A stretch of DNA of 64,000 nt from Eubacteriales bacterium (GTDB lineage Bacteria > Bacillota > Clostridia > Christensenellales > Aristaeellaceae). This document shows positions 1 through 9,993 of this stretch, one piece after another (within the stretch, counting starts at the first letter, position 1; each line of letters opens with the position of its first letter). The stretch is taken from contig JAQWCW010000008.1 of the NCBI GenBank assembly GCA_028705775.1, forward strand, positions 1 to 64,000. Direction: 5' to 3'. Under the pieces are notes generated by a model that saw only the letters and a list, made by a program, of their open reading frames with translations, was not told where the DNA came from and searched no databases. Both the position numbers and the translations under genes were made by a program.

Positions 1-14
1 TGTTATGCTGTTCA

Positions 15-96
15 TGAAGGATGAGGCTCCTTTCGGCTTTTGTTGTCTGCAACTCAACTATAACCGATTTCGCCTCGTCCTTCATTCTTTTTTTTT
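15..96 (+). terminator. Long-stem hairpin with T-run (terminator or end of a small RNA)
   Basis: Bases 15-27 pair with 72-84 in a 13-bp stem (one G-U pair), followed by a run of nine T at 88-96, which is the form of a rho-independent terminator. The 44-base loop can fold further (TCGG at 33-36 with CCGA at 64-67; a small GTTG/CAAC hairpin). That is large for a plain terminator and would fit the 3' end of a structured RNA. What lies upstream is outside the window, so the transcript it ends is unknown. Confidence 0.5.
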
Positions 97-99
97 CAT

Positions 100-128
100 T
101 TGTCCAAGATGTATTGTAGCGCTACAAT
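100..128 (+). promoter_or_regulatory. Probable lgt promoter overlapped by a perfect palindrome
   Basis: TTGTCC (100-105) and TACAAT (123-128) are separated by 17 bp, a reasonable sigma-A-type promoter. The -10 lies inside the perfect 16-bp palindrome ATTGTAGCGCTACAAT (113-128), which would be well placed as a repressor operator. The start codon of lgt is about 100 bases downstream. Promoter function is inferred from the motifs only. Confidence 0.45.
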
Positions 129-237
129 ATAAGTCGCAAAACGATTCTTTACAAGCTTGACATGAGTTTGTTTCCTATCTATAATGTTGTTCCGCTTTGC
201 TTTCATCGAAAGCAGGCTTGGCAGGAGGTGTTTTAGG

Positions 238-1191
238 ATGGCAGTACCGTCATTCAACTCGATAGGCGGCGTAAAAATGTACGCTATCATGATAGTTGCG
301 GGTGTTATCGCCGCATATTTTTTGGCTTCATACGAGGCAAAAAAGAAGGGCTTTGCGCGCGATACGATAACCGACGTATTCCTGTTGGCGCTTCCGATTG
401 GGCTTATAGGCGCAAGAATATACTTCGTGCTTTTCCATTTCGACCTGTACGCGAACGATTTTCTCAGCGTATTCAAGATATGGGAGGGCGGGCTTGCCAT
501 CTATGGCGGCGTAATCGCCGGAGCTGCCGCAATCTACTTTTATGCAAGGCATAAAAAGCTCTCATTCTTCGCGCTCTGCGATATACTCGTTTCCGGCGTG
601 ATTCTCGCTCAGGCTTTCGGGCGCTGGGGAAACTACTTCAACATTGAGGCTTACGGTCTTACGATAACCGACGCTGCCTTTCAGTTCTTCCCGCTTGCCG
701 TATATGTGCCCTCGCTTGCCGAATGGCATATGGCAACCTTCTTCTACGAATCGGCATGGAATGTTTTGGGCTTCATCCTGCTTTTCTTCGTTATCCGTAA
801 AAAAGGAAAAACCGGCGATTCTATGCTGTGGTATTTCCTGTGGTACGGCGCGGGAAGGATGGTTATAGAAGGCTTCAGGCTTGACAGCCTGTATCTTTTC
901 TCAACCGGAATACGTGTGTCTCAGCTGCTGAGCCTGCTGCTTGTAATCGCAATGCTCGTAATCCTCGTATACAAGAGAGCTTCAATCAAAAAGGCTCTTT
1001 CTGCGGTCATATTTGCGGCTTTATCGCTTGCCGTTTCCTCGTTATGCCTTTTCTGGCAGTCGTCGATGGTTTTATCCCTCGGCGCAGACAGCATCAGGGC
1101 TTGCCTTATCCCAAGCTCCGTGCTCGCGGGCGCGCTGCTGCTCACGGGCTTTATTATCTACTTTTATCCGCGCTCGGAGGCTGTAAAATGA
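238..1191 (+). CDS. lgt: Prolipoprotein diacylglyceryl transferase Lgt
   Basis: Integral membrane enzyme that transfers diacylglycerol from phosphatidylglycerol to the lipobox cysteine of prolipoproteins, the first step of lipoprotein maturation. About 317 residues. The Lgt signature is clear as GRWGNYFNIEAYG, within a multi-spanning hydrophobic protein. The start at 238 is chosen over an upstream in-frame ATG at 184 because AGGAGGTG (223-230) sits 7 bases before it and the extra residues are not family-like. The C-terminus has about 60 extra hydrophobic residues giving one or two more membrane segments than usual. The stop overlaps the pth start by 4 bases. Lipobox-bearing proteins in this window (the SpoIID-like protein and the solute-binding protein at 31933-33357) would be substrates. 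Confidence 0.93.
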   Translation: MAVPSFNSIGGVKMYAIMIVAGVIAAYFLASYEAKKKGFARDTITDVFLLALPIGLIGARIYFVLFHFDLYANDFLSVFKIWEGGLAIYGGVIAGAAAIYFYARHKKLSFFALCDILVSGVILAQAFGRWGNYFNIEAYGLTITDAAFQFFPLAVYVPSLAEWHMATFFYESAWNVLGFILLFFVIRKKGKTGDSMLWYFLWYGAGRMVIEGFRLDSLYLFSTGIRVSQLLSLLLVIAMLVILVYKRASIKKALSAVIFAALSLAVSSLCLFWQSSMVLSLGADSIRACLIPSSVLAGALLLTGFIIYFYPRSEAVK

Positions 1192-1766
1192 AACTCATTG
1201 TCGGTTTGGGAAATCCGGGACGCGAATACGAGCATTCGCGCCATAATACTGGCTTTGACGTGCTTGAAATCCTTTCGCAGATGACAAGCACGCCGATAGC
1301 AAAGGCTCAATCGCGCGCCCTAATCGGGCAGACCTCAATAGGCGGCGACAAGGTTATTCTTGCACGCCCGCAAACCTTTATGAACGCAAGCGGCGAAAGC
1401 GTAAAGCCGCTCATGGATTTTTTTAAGATACCGCCAGAGAACCTGCTGGTTATCTATGACGACATAGATATTCCGCAGGGCAGCATCAGAATGCGGCCGA
1501 ACGGAAGCGCAGGCTCTCATAACGGTATGAAGTCCATTATATATCAGCTTCATTCGGAATCTTTCGCCCGCCTCCGCGTCGGAGTAGGTCAAAAGCCCGC
1601 AAACTGGGATTTGGCAGCATGGGTTTTGTCGCAATACCGCGATGTGAAGGAGCGGGAACTGATGTTTGACGCGCTTAAAAGCGCCGCCGAAGCCGCAGTT
1701 TGCTGGGCGGAGAAGGGTGTAAACGCCGCAATGAACCTTTACAACAAGAAACAGGAGGGCAAATGA
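1188..1766 (+). CDS. pth: Peptidyl-tRNA hydrolase
   Basis: Cytosolic esterase that frees tRNA from peptidyl-tRNA released by stalled ribosomes. 192 residues, the usual length. The N-terminus LIVGLGNPGREYEHSRHNTG holds the family signature with the catalytic His of the HNTG motif; the FMNASGESV and YDDIDIP blocks follow. The start at 1188 overlaps the lgt stop in ATGA, with GGAGG at 1176-1180, so translation is coupled. Its own stop overlaps the mfd start in the same way. The pth-mfd order is common in Bacillota. Confidence 0.95.
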   Translation: MKLIVGLGNPGREYEHSRHNTGFDVLEILSQMTSTPIAKAQSRALIGQTSIGGDKVILARPQTFMNASGESVKPLMDFFKIPPENLLVIYDDIDIPQGSIRMRPNGSAGSHNGMKSIIYQLHSESFARLRVGVGQKPANWDLAAWVLSQYRDVKERELMFDALKSAAEAAVCWAEKGVNAAMNLYNKKQEGK

Positions 1767-4700
1767 ACGGCAGCATTTTCAGCCCAATCCAGAATGCCGG
1801 ATGGTTCGGCGACATAAAGCAAACCATTGCTCTGAATAAATGCGCCTGCATATACGACCTTTCCCAAGGACAAAGGCCGTATTTGTTTTGCGCGCTTGCA
1901 AACAGCCTCCATAAGAGGCAGATGCTCGTAATAATGCAGACGGAGCAGGCGGCGCAGACCGCTTGCGAGGACGCTTGCCAGCTTCTCGGCGCGATAGCCG
2001 CATACCTGCCCCCGAATGAAATCAACTTTTTCAGGGCGGCGGCGCAAAGCCGCGAGATTGTCGACAGAAGAACCGAAACGCTCTGCAAATTGATAAGCGG
2101 CGAAATAAGAATGCTGTTCCTTTCCCCCGCTGCGCTCTGCCAGCCCATGCTTTCCAAGGAAAGCTTTATCGGCGGCACGATTGCGCTGAAGGACGGGGAC
2201 GTTTTTGACCCGCAGGCTCTCGTTCAGCATCTTACGCGCTACGGTTATCAGCGCGTTGAAACAATTTCCGCAAAAGGCGAGTGCGCAATTCGCGGCTCAA
2301 TCCTTGACGTATACCCGCCAAGCGAGCAGAATGCCGTCAGAATTGAATTTTTCGACGATGAGGTTGACTCGATAAGAAGCTTCGACGCGCTCTCGCAAAG
2401 GAGCATTGAGCGTGTAAAGCAATGCGTTATACCTCCCGCGCAGGAATATGCCTTTGATAAGGAGCAAGCGCGGTATTTTTCGGACAAGCTGCTCGTTTAT
2501 CTCGGAGTTGACAGGGAGCTTGAAACCGAAACGACGGAGCTGTTCCCCGACCTTCCACCTCTGCCGGACGACGATGACGACGTGGACGCGGAGGATGAAA
2601 ACGCAAAGAAGATTGACAAGGGCGGCTTTTCGGATGAAGCGACGCTTCTAAGCTCCCTTCGCCGCAGAGCTGAGGCGCTTGCTTCCGGCATATCCTTCGA
2701 CGGGTTTATGACATGGCTGAGAACTCTCAGCAGCGAAAATGTAACGATTCTTGACTGGATGAATGCTCCCATCGTCTGCATAGACCAGCCGGAAGCCTTC
2801 TCGGAGCGCGTTTCCAACGGCGAGCTTATGTATGAGGAAGCCTTCAAGAACGCTCTTGAGCGCTCTGAAGCGCTTCCGCAGCAGGCAAAATGCCTTTACT
2901 CCGCTGACGAATTGCTTTCCGCCATCGCTCCGTTTCCGCGCGTGCTTACCACGGACTTTCTGCGCTCCCTTTCCTCCATCAGACCCGACAGCCTCTATTC
3001 GTGGAAGGGGCAGTCGCTTTCCGGCTATCACTCGCAGATAAACGCCCTGATTGCGGATATGCAAAGCCATCTTTCGCAGGGCAGGAAGGTGCTCATACTC
3101 TCCGGCGGTCACGCCAGAGCAAAGCGCCTATTGGATTCCATCGACGAGGCAAAGCTCGCTGTCAAGTCAATAGAAAGCGCCGAGGATGAAATTGGCGACA
3201 GTATTACCCTTCTTCCTCTCGCCTTCCATCATGGCTTCATCCTTGAGGACGAGCGCTTTGTGCTTATGTCCGACGAGGATATTTTCAGCGGCAGCTACCG
3301 CAAATCAAGGCAGAGAAGAAACGCCGGAGAGAGAATATCCGCGTTCACGGAGCTTAAAGTCGGCGATTATGTCGTACACGAGCTGCACGGCGTAGGCATA
3401 TATCAGGGAACGACGCGCATACAGAGCGAGGGAACCTACCGCGATTATCTGCTTATTCAGTACAGCGGAAGCGACAAGCTCTATGTTCCGACAGACCAGC
3501 TCGACAGGGTTCAGAAATATATCGGCGGCGACAGCTCGGCGCCTAAGATAAACAAGCTCGGCGGAACAGAATGGCAGCGACAGAAGGGCAAGGTCAAGGC
3601 AGGGCTTAAAGCAATGGCGTTCGACCTTGTCAAGCTCTATGCTGCGCGGCAGGACGGAAACGGCTTCAGGTTTTCGCCCGATTCGCCTTGGCAGAGGCAG
3701 TTTGAGGAGCAATTCCCGTACGAGCCGACCGACGACCAAGAAAACGCGATTGCCGATATCAAAGCCGACATGGAGAAACCGCAGAGCATGGACAGACTGC
3801 TTTGCGGCGACGTCGGCTACGGAAAAACGGAGGTCGCGCTTCGCGCGGCGTTCAAGGCTGTAATGGATTCAAAACAGGTTTGCCTGCTCGCCCCGACGAC
3901 AATCCTTGCCCAACAGCATTATAGGACTATACTTAAGCGCTTCGAGGGCTTCCCTGTGCAATGCGAAATGCTTTCCCGTTTCCGCTCGCCGCAGGAACAG
4001 AAGGAGATTATCGCAAAGGTCAAGGAAGGCAAAATCGACATTCTTGTCGGCACTCACAGGCTACTGAACAAGGCGATACAGTATAAAGACCTTGGGCTGC
4101 TCATTATTGACGAGGAGCAGCGTTTCGGTGTAGCGCACAAGGAAATTATCAAGAACATGAAAAAGAACGTGGACGTGCTTACGCTCTCGGCAACGCCGAT
4201 TCCGCGAACGCTGCATATGTCCATGGTCGGAATACGCGATATGAGCCTGCTTGAAGCGCCTCCTGAGGAACGCTACCCCGTGCAGACCTACGTAATGGAA
4301 TACTCGGACGCCGTCATCAGGGACGCAATACTTCGCGAAATCGGACGCGGCGGGCAAATCTACTTCCTCTACAATCGGGTTCAGAGCATAGAAAAATTCT
4401 ACGACAGGCTGCGCGCGCTCGTTCCGGAGGCGCGAATCGGTATAGCCCACGGACAGCTTAGAGAACACGCGCTTGAGGACATCATGATGGACTTCTATGA
4501 TGGGAAGTATGACGTTCTCCTATGCACCACGATTATCGAAAGCGGTCTTGATATACCCACTGCGAACACGCTTATAGTGTTCGATTCGGATAGATTCGGG
4601 CTGAGCCAGCTATATCAGCTGCGCGGGCGCGTAGGGCGCTCAAACCGCTTGGCATATGCCTACTTCACCGTTCGTCCTGATAAAATGCTTTCCGAAACGG

Positions 4701-5401
4701 CACAGAAGCGCCTTACCGCGATACGCGAGTTCACGGATTTCGGCTCGGGCTTCAGGATTGCAATGCGCGACCTTGAAATAAGGGGCGCGGGTAACATACT
4801 AGGTCCTGAGCAGAGCGGGCATATGTCGACCGTCGGCTACGACTTATACTGCAAGCTGATGGAGGAAGCGGTCAGAGAAATGCGCGGCGAGCTTGGGCAG
4901 AAGCATGACCTTGAAACAAGGGTTGAGCTTCACGCGGACGCTTATCTTCCCGCCTCTTACATACCGGACGAAAAGGCGAGAATGGACCTCTACAAGAGAA
5001 TTTCTCTCATCACGTTTTCCGGCGAGCGCGAGGAAATGGAAGATGAGCTTGTCGACCGCTTTGGGGACATTCCCCCGCAGGTTTACAATCTGCTGTCGAT
5101 AGCCCAGATTCGCTCGCTTTCCAACCGTCTTGGCGTTTCGCTCGTGACCTTCCGCGTAGGAATTCTTGTAATGCGCTTCGATACCGCCTGCGCGCCGGAG
5201 GGAATTTATATGCTCAAAGCAATTCAGGAAAGCGGCGCAAAGCTGACGCTTCTTGCGCAGGAACCGCCATCCATTTGCTACCATGCAAAAAGCGGCGAGG
5301 ATATACTGTATATCCTGTCAATGCTGCCTGAGCTGCTTGAAAAGCTTGTCACCTCGATAGAAAAGAGCGAGGCAGAAAGCGAAAACAAAAAACAAACATA
5401 A
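1763..5401 (+). CDS. mfd: Transcription-repair coupling factor Mfd
   Basis: Large DNA translocase that displaces RNA polymerase stalled at lesions and recruits UvrA. About 1212 residues, normal for the family. Order seen: N-terminal UvrB-like module ([15 protein letters not shown]), an acidic linker rich in Asp near residue 275, the CarD-like RNA-polymerase-interacting domain ([17 protein letters not shown]), then a superfamily 2 helicase core with Walker [14 protein letters not shown], the DEEQ box in [10 protein letters not shown], and motif [15 protein letters not shown]-terminal TRCF domain follows. The start at 1763 has AGGAGGG at 1753-1759 and overlaps the pth stop. No terminator is visible before the SRP RNA promoter. 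Confidence 0.96.
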   Translation: MNGSIFSPIQNAGWFGDIKQTIALNKCACIYDLSQGQRPYLFCALANSLHKRQMLVIMQTEQAAQTACEDACQLLGAIAAYLPPNEINFFRAAAQSREIVDRRTETLCKLISGEIRMLFLSPAALCQPMLSKESFIGGTIALKDGDVFDPQALVQHLTRYGYQRVETISAKGECAIRGSILDVYPPSEQNAVRIEFFDDEVDSIRSFDALSQRSIERVKQCVIPPAQEYAFDKEQARYFSDKLLVYLGVDRELETETTELFPDLPPLPDDDDDVDAEDENAKKIDKGGFSDEATLLSSLRRRAEALASGISFDGFMTWLRTLSSENVTILDWMNAPIVCIDQPEAFSERVSNGELMYEEAFKNALERSEALPQQAKCLYSADELLSAIAPFPRVLTTDFLRSLSSIRPDSLYSWKGQSLSGYHSQINALIADMQSHLSQGRKVLILSGGHARAKRLLDSIDEAKLAVKSIESAEDEIGDSITLLPLAFHHGFILEDERFVLMSDEDIFSGSYRKSRQRRNAGERISAFTELKVGDYVVHELHGVGIYQGTTRIQSEGTYRDYLLIQYSGSDKLYVPTDQLDRVQKYIGGDSSAPKINKLGGTEWQRQKGKVKAGLKAMAFDLVKLYAARQDGNGFRFSPDSPWQRQFEEQFPYEPTDDQENAIADIKADMEKPQSMDRLLCGDVGYGKTEVALRAAFKAVMDSKQVCLLAPTTILAQQHYRTILKRFEGFPVQCEMLSRFRSPQEQKEIIAKVKEGKIDILVGTHRLLNKAIQYKDLGLLIIDEEQRFGVAHKEIIKNMKKNVDVLTLSATPIPRTLHMSMVGIRDMSLLEAPPEERYPVQTYVMEYSDAVIRDAILREIGRGGQIYFLYNRVQSIEKFYDRLRALVPEARIGIAHGQLREHALEDIMMDFYDGKYDVLLCTTIIESGLDIPTANTLIVFDSDRFGLSQLYQLRGRVGRSNRLAYAYFTVRPDKMLSETAQKRLTAIREFTDFGSGFRIAMRDLEIRGAGNILGPEQSGHMSTVGYDLYCKLMEEAVREMRGELGQKHDLETRVELHADAYLPASYIPDEKARMDLYKRISLITFSGEREEMEDELVDRFGDIPPQVYNLLSIAQIRSLSNRLGVSLVTFRVGILVMRFDTACAPEGIYMLKAIQESGAKLTLLAQEPPSICYHAKSGEDILYILSMLPELLEKLVTSIEKSEAESENKKQT

Positions 5402-5429
5402 TTCATATTGCAACGACTTTTCCTGCCCC

Positions 5430-5458
5430 TTGCTTTTCTCACTTGTTTGAGCTATTAT
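5430..5458 (+). promoter_or_regulatory. SRP RNA promoter
   Basis: TTGCTT (5430-5435), a 17-bp spacer, then TATTAT (5453-5458). The SRP RNA closing stem begins at 5466, 7 bases after the -10, exactly where transcription should start. Confidence 0.7.
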
Positions 5459-5465
5459 ATTAGAG

Positions 5466-5587
5466 CCGTGTTCATTCGCGGTGGGGTCCTGTGCGATAGT
5501 GCCGCGTGAATCCTGTCAGGTCCGAAAGGAAGCAGCAGTAAGCGCATTGCCTATGTGCAACAGGGGCGCTCTGCCCGGTGAACACGG
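5466..5587 (+). ncRNA. ffs: Signal recognition particle RNA, small bacterial type
   Basis: The conserved domain IV is plain: CTGTCAGGTCCGAAAGGAAG followed by CAGCAGTAAGC, with a GAAA tetraloop where GGAA is more common. The ends close as CCGTGTTCA (5466-5474) with TGAACACGG (5579-5587), giving about 122 nt. There is no room for the Alu domain found in the long SRP RNA of Bacillus and several Clostridium species, so this is the short 4.5S-like form. It lies 40 bases before glyA with no strong terminator between, so read-through into glyA is possible. Confidence 0.93.
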
Positions 5588-5627
5588 TATTTTAATACAA
5601 GAATACATTAATCAAGGAGAACGTGAC

Positions 5628-6881
5628 ATGATTGACATCGCTTGCATCCGTAAGGTCGATCCTGAGATTGCCTCCGCAATAGAGCTTGAGGCAGCCCGTC
5701 AACAGGCTCATATCGAGCTTATCGCGTCTGAAAACTTCGTCAGCGAGGCCGTAATGGCGGCGATGGGTTCGCCCTTGACCAATAAATACGCGGAAGGCTA
5801 TCCTGCCAAGCGCTACTACGGCGGCTGCCAGTGCGTTGATATTGCAGAAAACCTCGCCCGCGACCGCGCTAAGGAGCTGTTTCACGCAGAGTACGCCAAC
5901 GTTCAGCCTCACAGCGGCGCTCAGGCGAACACCGCGGTATACTTCGCAATGCTGAATCCCGGCGACACCGTTATGGGAATGAGCCTCCCCCACGGCGGTC
6001 ACCTTACGCACGGAAGCCCTGTCAATATCAGCGGCAAGTATTTCAACTTTGTGCCTTACGGAGTGTCAAACGAAACTGAAACCATAGATTATGACGAAGT
6101 TCGCCGCCTTGCCATTGAGTGCAAGCCCAAGCTGCTCGTTGCGGGCGCTTCCGCATATCCCCGTACCATTGACTTTGAAAAGCTTTCCGCAATCTGCAAG
6201 GAAGTCGGCGCGCTGTTCATGGTTGACATGGCGCATATCGCCGGTCTTGTGGCGGCAGGACTTCATCCGAGCCCTGTCCCCTATGCAGATTTTGTAACCA
6301 CCACCACGCACAAAACGCTTCGCGGCCCTCGCGGCGGTATGATTCTCTGCAAGGAAGAGTACGGCAAGGCGATTGACAAAGCCATCTTCCCCGGAACGCA
6401 AGGCGGTCCGCTCATGCACGTTATCGCTGCCAAGGCCGTATGCTTCAAGGAAGCGCTCTCTGACGGCTTTGGCGAGTATCAGCAGCAGATTGTCAAGAAC
6501 GCGAAGGCACTTGAAAACGAGTTCCGCAGCCTTAACATCCGCATGGTTTCCGGCGGCACTGACAATCACCTTCTGCTTCTCGATTTGAGCGACACGGAAA
6601 TGACCGGCAAAGAGCTTGAGCGCCTGCTCGGGCTAGCCAACATTACCGTCAACAAGAATACCGTTCCCAACGAAAAGCGCAGCCCGTTCATAACGAGCGG
6701 AATCCGCGTCGGCACTCCCGCCGTTACCACCCGCGGAATGAAAGAGCCTGAAATGAAGCTGATTGCGGGCTGGATTGCTCGTATCCTCAACGAAGGCGAA
6801 GCCGCCTGCGAAAGCGTAAAGAGCGAGGTAGTCGCGCTTACCGATAATTATCCGCTTTACAAGGGCAAGTTCATACTGTAA
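5628..6881 (+). CDS. glyA: Serine hydroxymethyltransferase
   Basis: PLP enzyme converting serine and tetrahydrofolate to glycine and 5,10-methylene-tetrahydrofolate, the main source of one-carbon units. 417 residues, the normal size. The PLP lysine is in [15 protein letters not shown]-terminal landmarks [11 protein letters not shown] and [16 protein letters not shown] are intact. The start at 5628 is set by AAGGAGA at 5614-5620; the frame stays open upstream only because it reads through the SRP RNA gene. It is followed by a strong hairpin at 6901-6933. Confidence 0.97.
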   Translation: MIDIACIRKVDPEIASAIELEAARQQAHIELIASENFVSEAVMAAMGSPLTNKYAEGYPAKRYYGGCQCVDIAENLARDRAKELFHAEYANVQPHSGAQANTAVYFAMLNPGDTVMGMSLPHGGHLTHGSPVNISGKYFNFVPYGVSNETETIDYDEVRRLAIECKPKLLVAGASAYPRTIDFEKLSAICKEVGALFMVDMAHIAGLVAAGLHPSPVPYADFVTTTTHKTLRGPRGGMILCKEEYGKAIDKAIFPGTQGGPLMHVIAAKAVCFKEALSDGFGEYQQQIVKNAKALENEFRSLNIRMVSGGTDNHLLLLDLSDTEMTGKELERLLGLANITVNKNTVPNEKRSPFITSGIRVGTPAVTTRGMKEPEMKLIAGWIARILNEGEAACESVKSEVVALTDNYPLYKGKFIL

Positions 6882-6900
6882 TAACCATATATTCTTATAA

Positions 6901-6933
6901 GGAATCCCCTCGGAGATAATCCGAGGGGATTCC
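6901..6933. terminator. Bidirectional terminator hairpin between glyA and the methyltransferase locus
   Basis: GGAATCCCCTCGG (6901-6913) pairs perfectly with CCGAGGGGATTCC (6921-6933). It sits between convergent genes. Flanking T-runs are short on either strand, so it may act as a shared, modest terminator. Confidence 0.65.
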
Positions 6934-6982
6934 TTCACGCTTGATGAGCCATATTATGTCATTTATTCCAGTAAGCCGCTTA

Positions 6983-7786
6983 TTAATCCTTACGTCCCTC
7001 AAGGATAAGGGAGAGCGGAATGCCTTGCCCGCTGAGATTGTCAAAATTGCCGGATATGTCGTAATCGAATTCCTTCATATCGGTTATCACCACGCCGTTT
7101 TTGCACATTGACGAAATAATTTCAGAAAGCGAATGCGTATAATCGGTGAAGGTTTTTGACTTATAGCTTTTGCCTGTGATGTAGCCCATTCCGTCATTGC
7201 CGACCCACTCATGCTCAAAATACGAAAACTTCAAGTCGAGAGGGTGATTCGCATCGTAGCCCTCGTCGCTCTCGGCGGCAAGCATATTTGAAAGCGGATG
7301 CTGCTCATTTACGATGATAACCCCGCCCTTTTTGAGCGTCCGGCAGACAACCTTAAAATAGTCGTTCAGGCTCTTGAACCAGCAAAGCGCGCCGATTGTG
7401 AGAATTACGAAATCAAACGTATCGTCATATTCGCTGCCTATATCGAGAATGTTCTCCGCAATAAAGCGGCACGGTATCGGCAGCTCTTTCGCTTTCCCAT
7501 TTGCGAAAGCCACCATGTTTTCCGCTATGTCAAAGCCGATTCCGCCTTTCGCGCCTGTCGTTCTTACAAGCGAAAGAAGCTCTCTGCCGTTATTGCAGCA
7601 GAACTGCCCTATCGTTTTTCCGCGCATATCGTATTTTTTCAGAACCTCAGGCATTGCCTTATCAAAGAATGCGTAAGGGTGAAGATTTTCGCCAAGAGCC
7701 TTCTCAATTCCAGCGCTGTATTCCGGAGAGCGGTTATCAAACGCTTCCTCTCATGCTTCCTTGTTGCCCTTTATATATTCATCCAT
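6983..7786 (-). pseudogene. Class I SAM-dependent methyltransferase interrupted by in-frame TGA
   Basis: From ATG at 7786 the frame reads MDEYIKGNKEA, then TGA (7751-7753) at codon 12, then continues without a shift through EEAFDNRSPEY to the stop at 6983, 268 codons in all. In related methyltransferases this N-terminal stretch usually reads NKEAWEEAF, so a TGG-to-TGA change is the likely cause. The rest looks intact: SAM-binding motif I region KTIGQFCCNNGREL, acidic GFDIAENM, and FDFVILTIGALCWF. The first in-frame Met after the stop (7654) has only a weak AAGG and would drop 44 residues. It lies 16 bases after the histidine kinase gene, so probably shares its operon. Substrate unknown. Confidence 0.8.
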
Positions 7787-7802
7787 TTAAGTACACCTGA
7801 TT

Positions 7803-9287
7803 TTATTCTTTTTCATCTGTTTCTTTTTCTGCGATTATTGCCTCGGCAGCCTCAGGCGCTTCGGCGCGCTCCAATGTGAAGGTTATCGCCGTGCCGACGT
7901 CAGTATCCTCAAGATATATGGATTGCCCGTGAATCTGCATTATCCTCTGGCAGATTGACAGACCAAGACCCGTTCCCTGACCGCGGACGTGCGCTTTATC
8001 GCCTTTATAGAAGCGCTCAAAAACGTGCGGTCTGTCCTCGGGCAGAATCCCGCAGCCGTTATCCTTTACAGTGATAAAGCACGTTTTTCCAATCGTTTTG
8101 CTGATTAGCGTAAGCGTTCCCTCGTCCGGAAGGAACTTTATCGCGTTGTCAATTAAATTGAGCGCCACCTGCTCGATTCTTTCAAGCGAGCCGTTGCAAT
8201 ACAGGTTTTCCTCTTCAAACTGAATGTCGACGTTAAGGCGCTTCTGCTCAATCTTCATTTCCTTTGCAATCAGCACGCGCCTCAGAACCTCGTTTACGTC
8301 AAAGCGAGCCATGTCAAACTTGACACCGTCCGTTTCCATGCGGCTGAGGGCAAGCAAATCGGATATAAGCGACGTCATTCTCTTTGCTTCATCCGAAACG
8401 ATTGTCAGATAATGTTTATACTCCTCCGGTGGAATCAGACCGTCAAGCATTCCCTGAACGAAGCCCTGAATGCTTGTTATCGGGCTTCTCAGCTCATGCG
8501 AAACGTTCGCAACAAACTCGCGCCTGCTCATTTCAACAGTTTCAAGCGATTGGGACATACTATTGAAGGTTTGCGCAAGGCGGTCGATTTCCGTATCGCC
8601 GTTAACATCCACGCGTTTTGAGAAGTCTCCCATGGACAGCGCCTTTGACGCGGCTGTGAGCTGACGGACAGGCTGAGTAAACCGCTTTGCAAGCACGTAT
8701 ACAGCCATACTGCTTATCACAAACGCTAAAATCATAATGAGTGAAATCTGCCATCCAAGGTCGCGGTACATTGCCTCAACCGTCTGCGCCGAGGTTTGAA
8801 TAACAACCGCGCCTAATACAACTTCCTCCTGAATCCACGGAACAGCAACCGTGAAAATGAGCTTTCCGTTATCGTCGGCGCGCGAGAAAACGATTTCCTC
8901 ACCTTCAAGCACCCTGTAAAGATATGATTTCAGCTCGTCCACGTCAAAAGAATCCGCATCGCTTACCATGTACACGTTCGTAAGCAGCTTCCATTGCCTG
9001 TCCAGAACGAGCATAACCGCACCGTAATCGCGATAGATTTGGTCGGCTTTATACGCGATATACTTTGTCGTTTCCGAAACATCGCCAAGATACTGCGTGA
9101 GTATCGGCGCGTCGGCGCGGCTGGCAAGATACGCAATATCATACGCCTGGCGCTTTAGCTCCTCCATGCGCGTGTTTACGCGCTCATCCCTCATGGACGA
9201 ATAAGCTAAAAGCCCAGTAGCCAGAACGATTATGCAGATTAGCGAAAGCACCATTGCCATCAGGCGCGAAAAAACTGAGCGAAACAT
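7803..9287 (-). CDS. Membrane sensor histidine kinase (PhoR/WalK type)
   Basis: 494 residues. A transmembrane helix near 8-30, an extracytoplasmic sensor of about 130 residues, a second helix near 170-195, a HAMP segment (VLAKRFTQPVRQLTAASKAL), a HisKA domain with the phospho-accepting His in FVANVSHELRSPITSI, and an ATPase domain with N box NLIDNAIKF, G1 DNGCGI and G2 GTGLGL. The start overlaps the stop of the response regulator gene by one base (TAATG), so the pair is coupled. The C-terminus is rich in Ala and Glu. It is probably a phosphatase/kinase for the adjacent regulator; the signal is not evident. Confidence 0.92.
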   Translation of the reverse strand: MFRSVFSRLMAMVLSLICIIVLATGLLAYSSMRDERVNTRMEELKRQAYDIAYLASRADAPILTQYLGDVSETTKYIAYKADQIYRDYGAVMLVLDRQWKLLTNVYMVSDADSFDVDELKSYLYRVLEGEEIVFSRADDNGKLIFTVAVPWIQEEVVLGAVVIQTSAQTVEAMYRDLGWQISLIMILAFVISSMAVYVLAKRFTQPVRQLTAASKALSMGDFSKRVDVNGDTEIDRLAQTFNSMSQSLETVEMSRREFVANVSHELRSPITSIQGFVQGMLDGLIPPEEYKHYLTIVSDEAKRMTSLISDLLALSRMETDGVKFDMARFDVNEVLRRVLIAKEMKIEQKRLNVDIQFEEENLYCNGSLERIEQVALNLIDNAIKFLPDEGTLTLISKTIGKTCFITVKDNGCGILPEDRPHVFERFYKGDKAHVRGQGTGLGLSICQRIMQIHGQSIYLEDTDVGTAITFTLERAEAPEAAEAIIAEKETDEKE

Positions 9288-9976
9288 TACGACACCTCGA
9301 ATTTATACCCTACGCTCCACACGGTTCTGATTTGCCAGCCGAACTCCTCGCTGCCCTGCAGCTTTTCGCGAAGGCGCTTTATATGAACATCGACAGTTCG
9401 GCTATCCCCGAAGAACTCAAAGCCCCACACCTGATCAAGAAGCTGCTCGCGGGTAAACACCTTGTTGGGGTGGCTTGCAAGAAAATAGAAAACCTCAAGC
9501 TCCTTTGGCGGCATTTCAACAACCTGTCCCCTGTACTTAACTTCATAGCGGGTAAGGCTTATGCTCAGCTCAGGATACGTAATCTCGTCCTTCTGCTCGT
9601 CATTCTTCTGCGTGCGGCGCAGAACCGCCTTTACGCGCGCCAGAAGCTCCTTTGAATCAAAGGGCTTTGCGAGATAATCATCCGCTCCCAGTTCAAGCCC
9701 TAGCACCTTGTCAAAAGTCTCGTCCTTTGCCGAAAGCATTATAACGGGAACATTCTTATCCTTGCGAATGCGCCTGAGTACCTCAAGCCCGTCGATTCCG
9801 GGCAGCATAATATCAAGTATCAGCAAGTCCGGCTCTTTTTGCTTGAAAAGCTCAAGCGCCTCCTCGCCGCGCGCGGCAATCGCCGTATCGTAGCCTTCCT
9901 TTTCGAGATACAGCTGTACAAGCCTGCTGATATTAGGGTCGTCATCCACAACAAGCACCAACGGCTTTTCACGCAT
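9287..9976 (-). CDS. OmpR-family response regulator
   Basis: 229 residues: a receiver domain with the acidic pair in VLVVDDDPN, the phospho-acceptor Asp in LLILDIMLPGIDG and the conserved Lys in YLAKPFD, then a winged-helix output domain ending VDVHIKRLREKL...TVWSVGYKF. The ATG at 9976 is preferred because AGGAGGG (9984-9990) lies 7 bases upstream; a TTG two codons earlier is too close to it. Paired with the kinase downstream. The mutS2 stop is only 17 bases upstream, so all three may be co-transcribed. Confidence 0.94.
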   Translation of the reverse strand: MREKPLVLVVDDDPNISRLVQLYLEKEGYDTAIAARGEEALELFKQKEPDLLILDIMLPGIDGLEVLRRIRKDKNVPVIMLSAKDETFDKVLGLELGADDYLAKPFDSKELLARVKAVLRRTQKNDEQKDEITYPELSISLTRYEVKYRGQVVEMPPKELEVFYFLASHPNKVFTREQLLDQVWGFEFFGDSRTVDVHIKRLREKLQGSEEFGWQIRTVWSVGYKFEVS

Positions 9977-9993
9977 CGCCAATCCCTCCTTAA

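Noticed and set aside
1044-1187. Upstream extension of pth
   Set aside because: It overlaps the end of lgt in another frame; ATG 1188 has GGAGG and the family N-terminus.
5481-5627. N-terminal extension of glyA into the SRP RNA
   Set aside because: The extension translates the SRP RNA; the AAGGAGA-preceded ATG at 5628 matches the family start.
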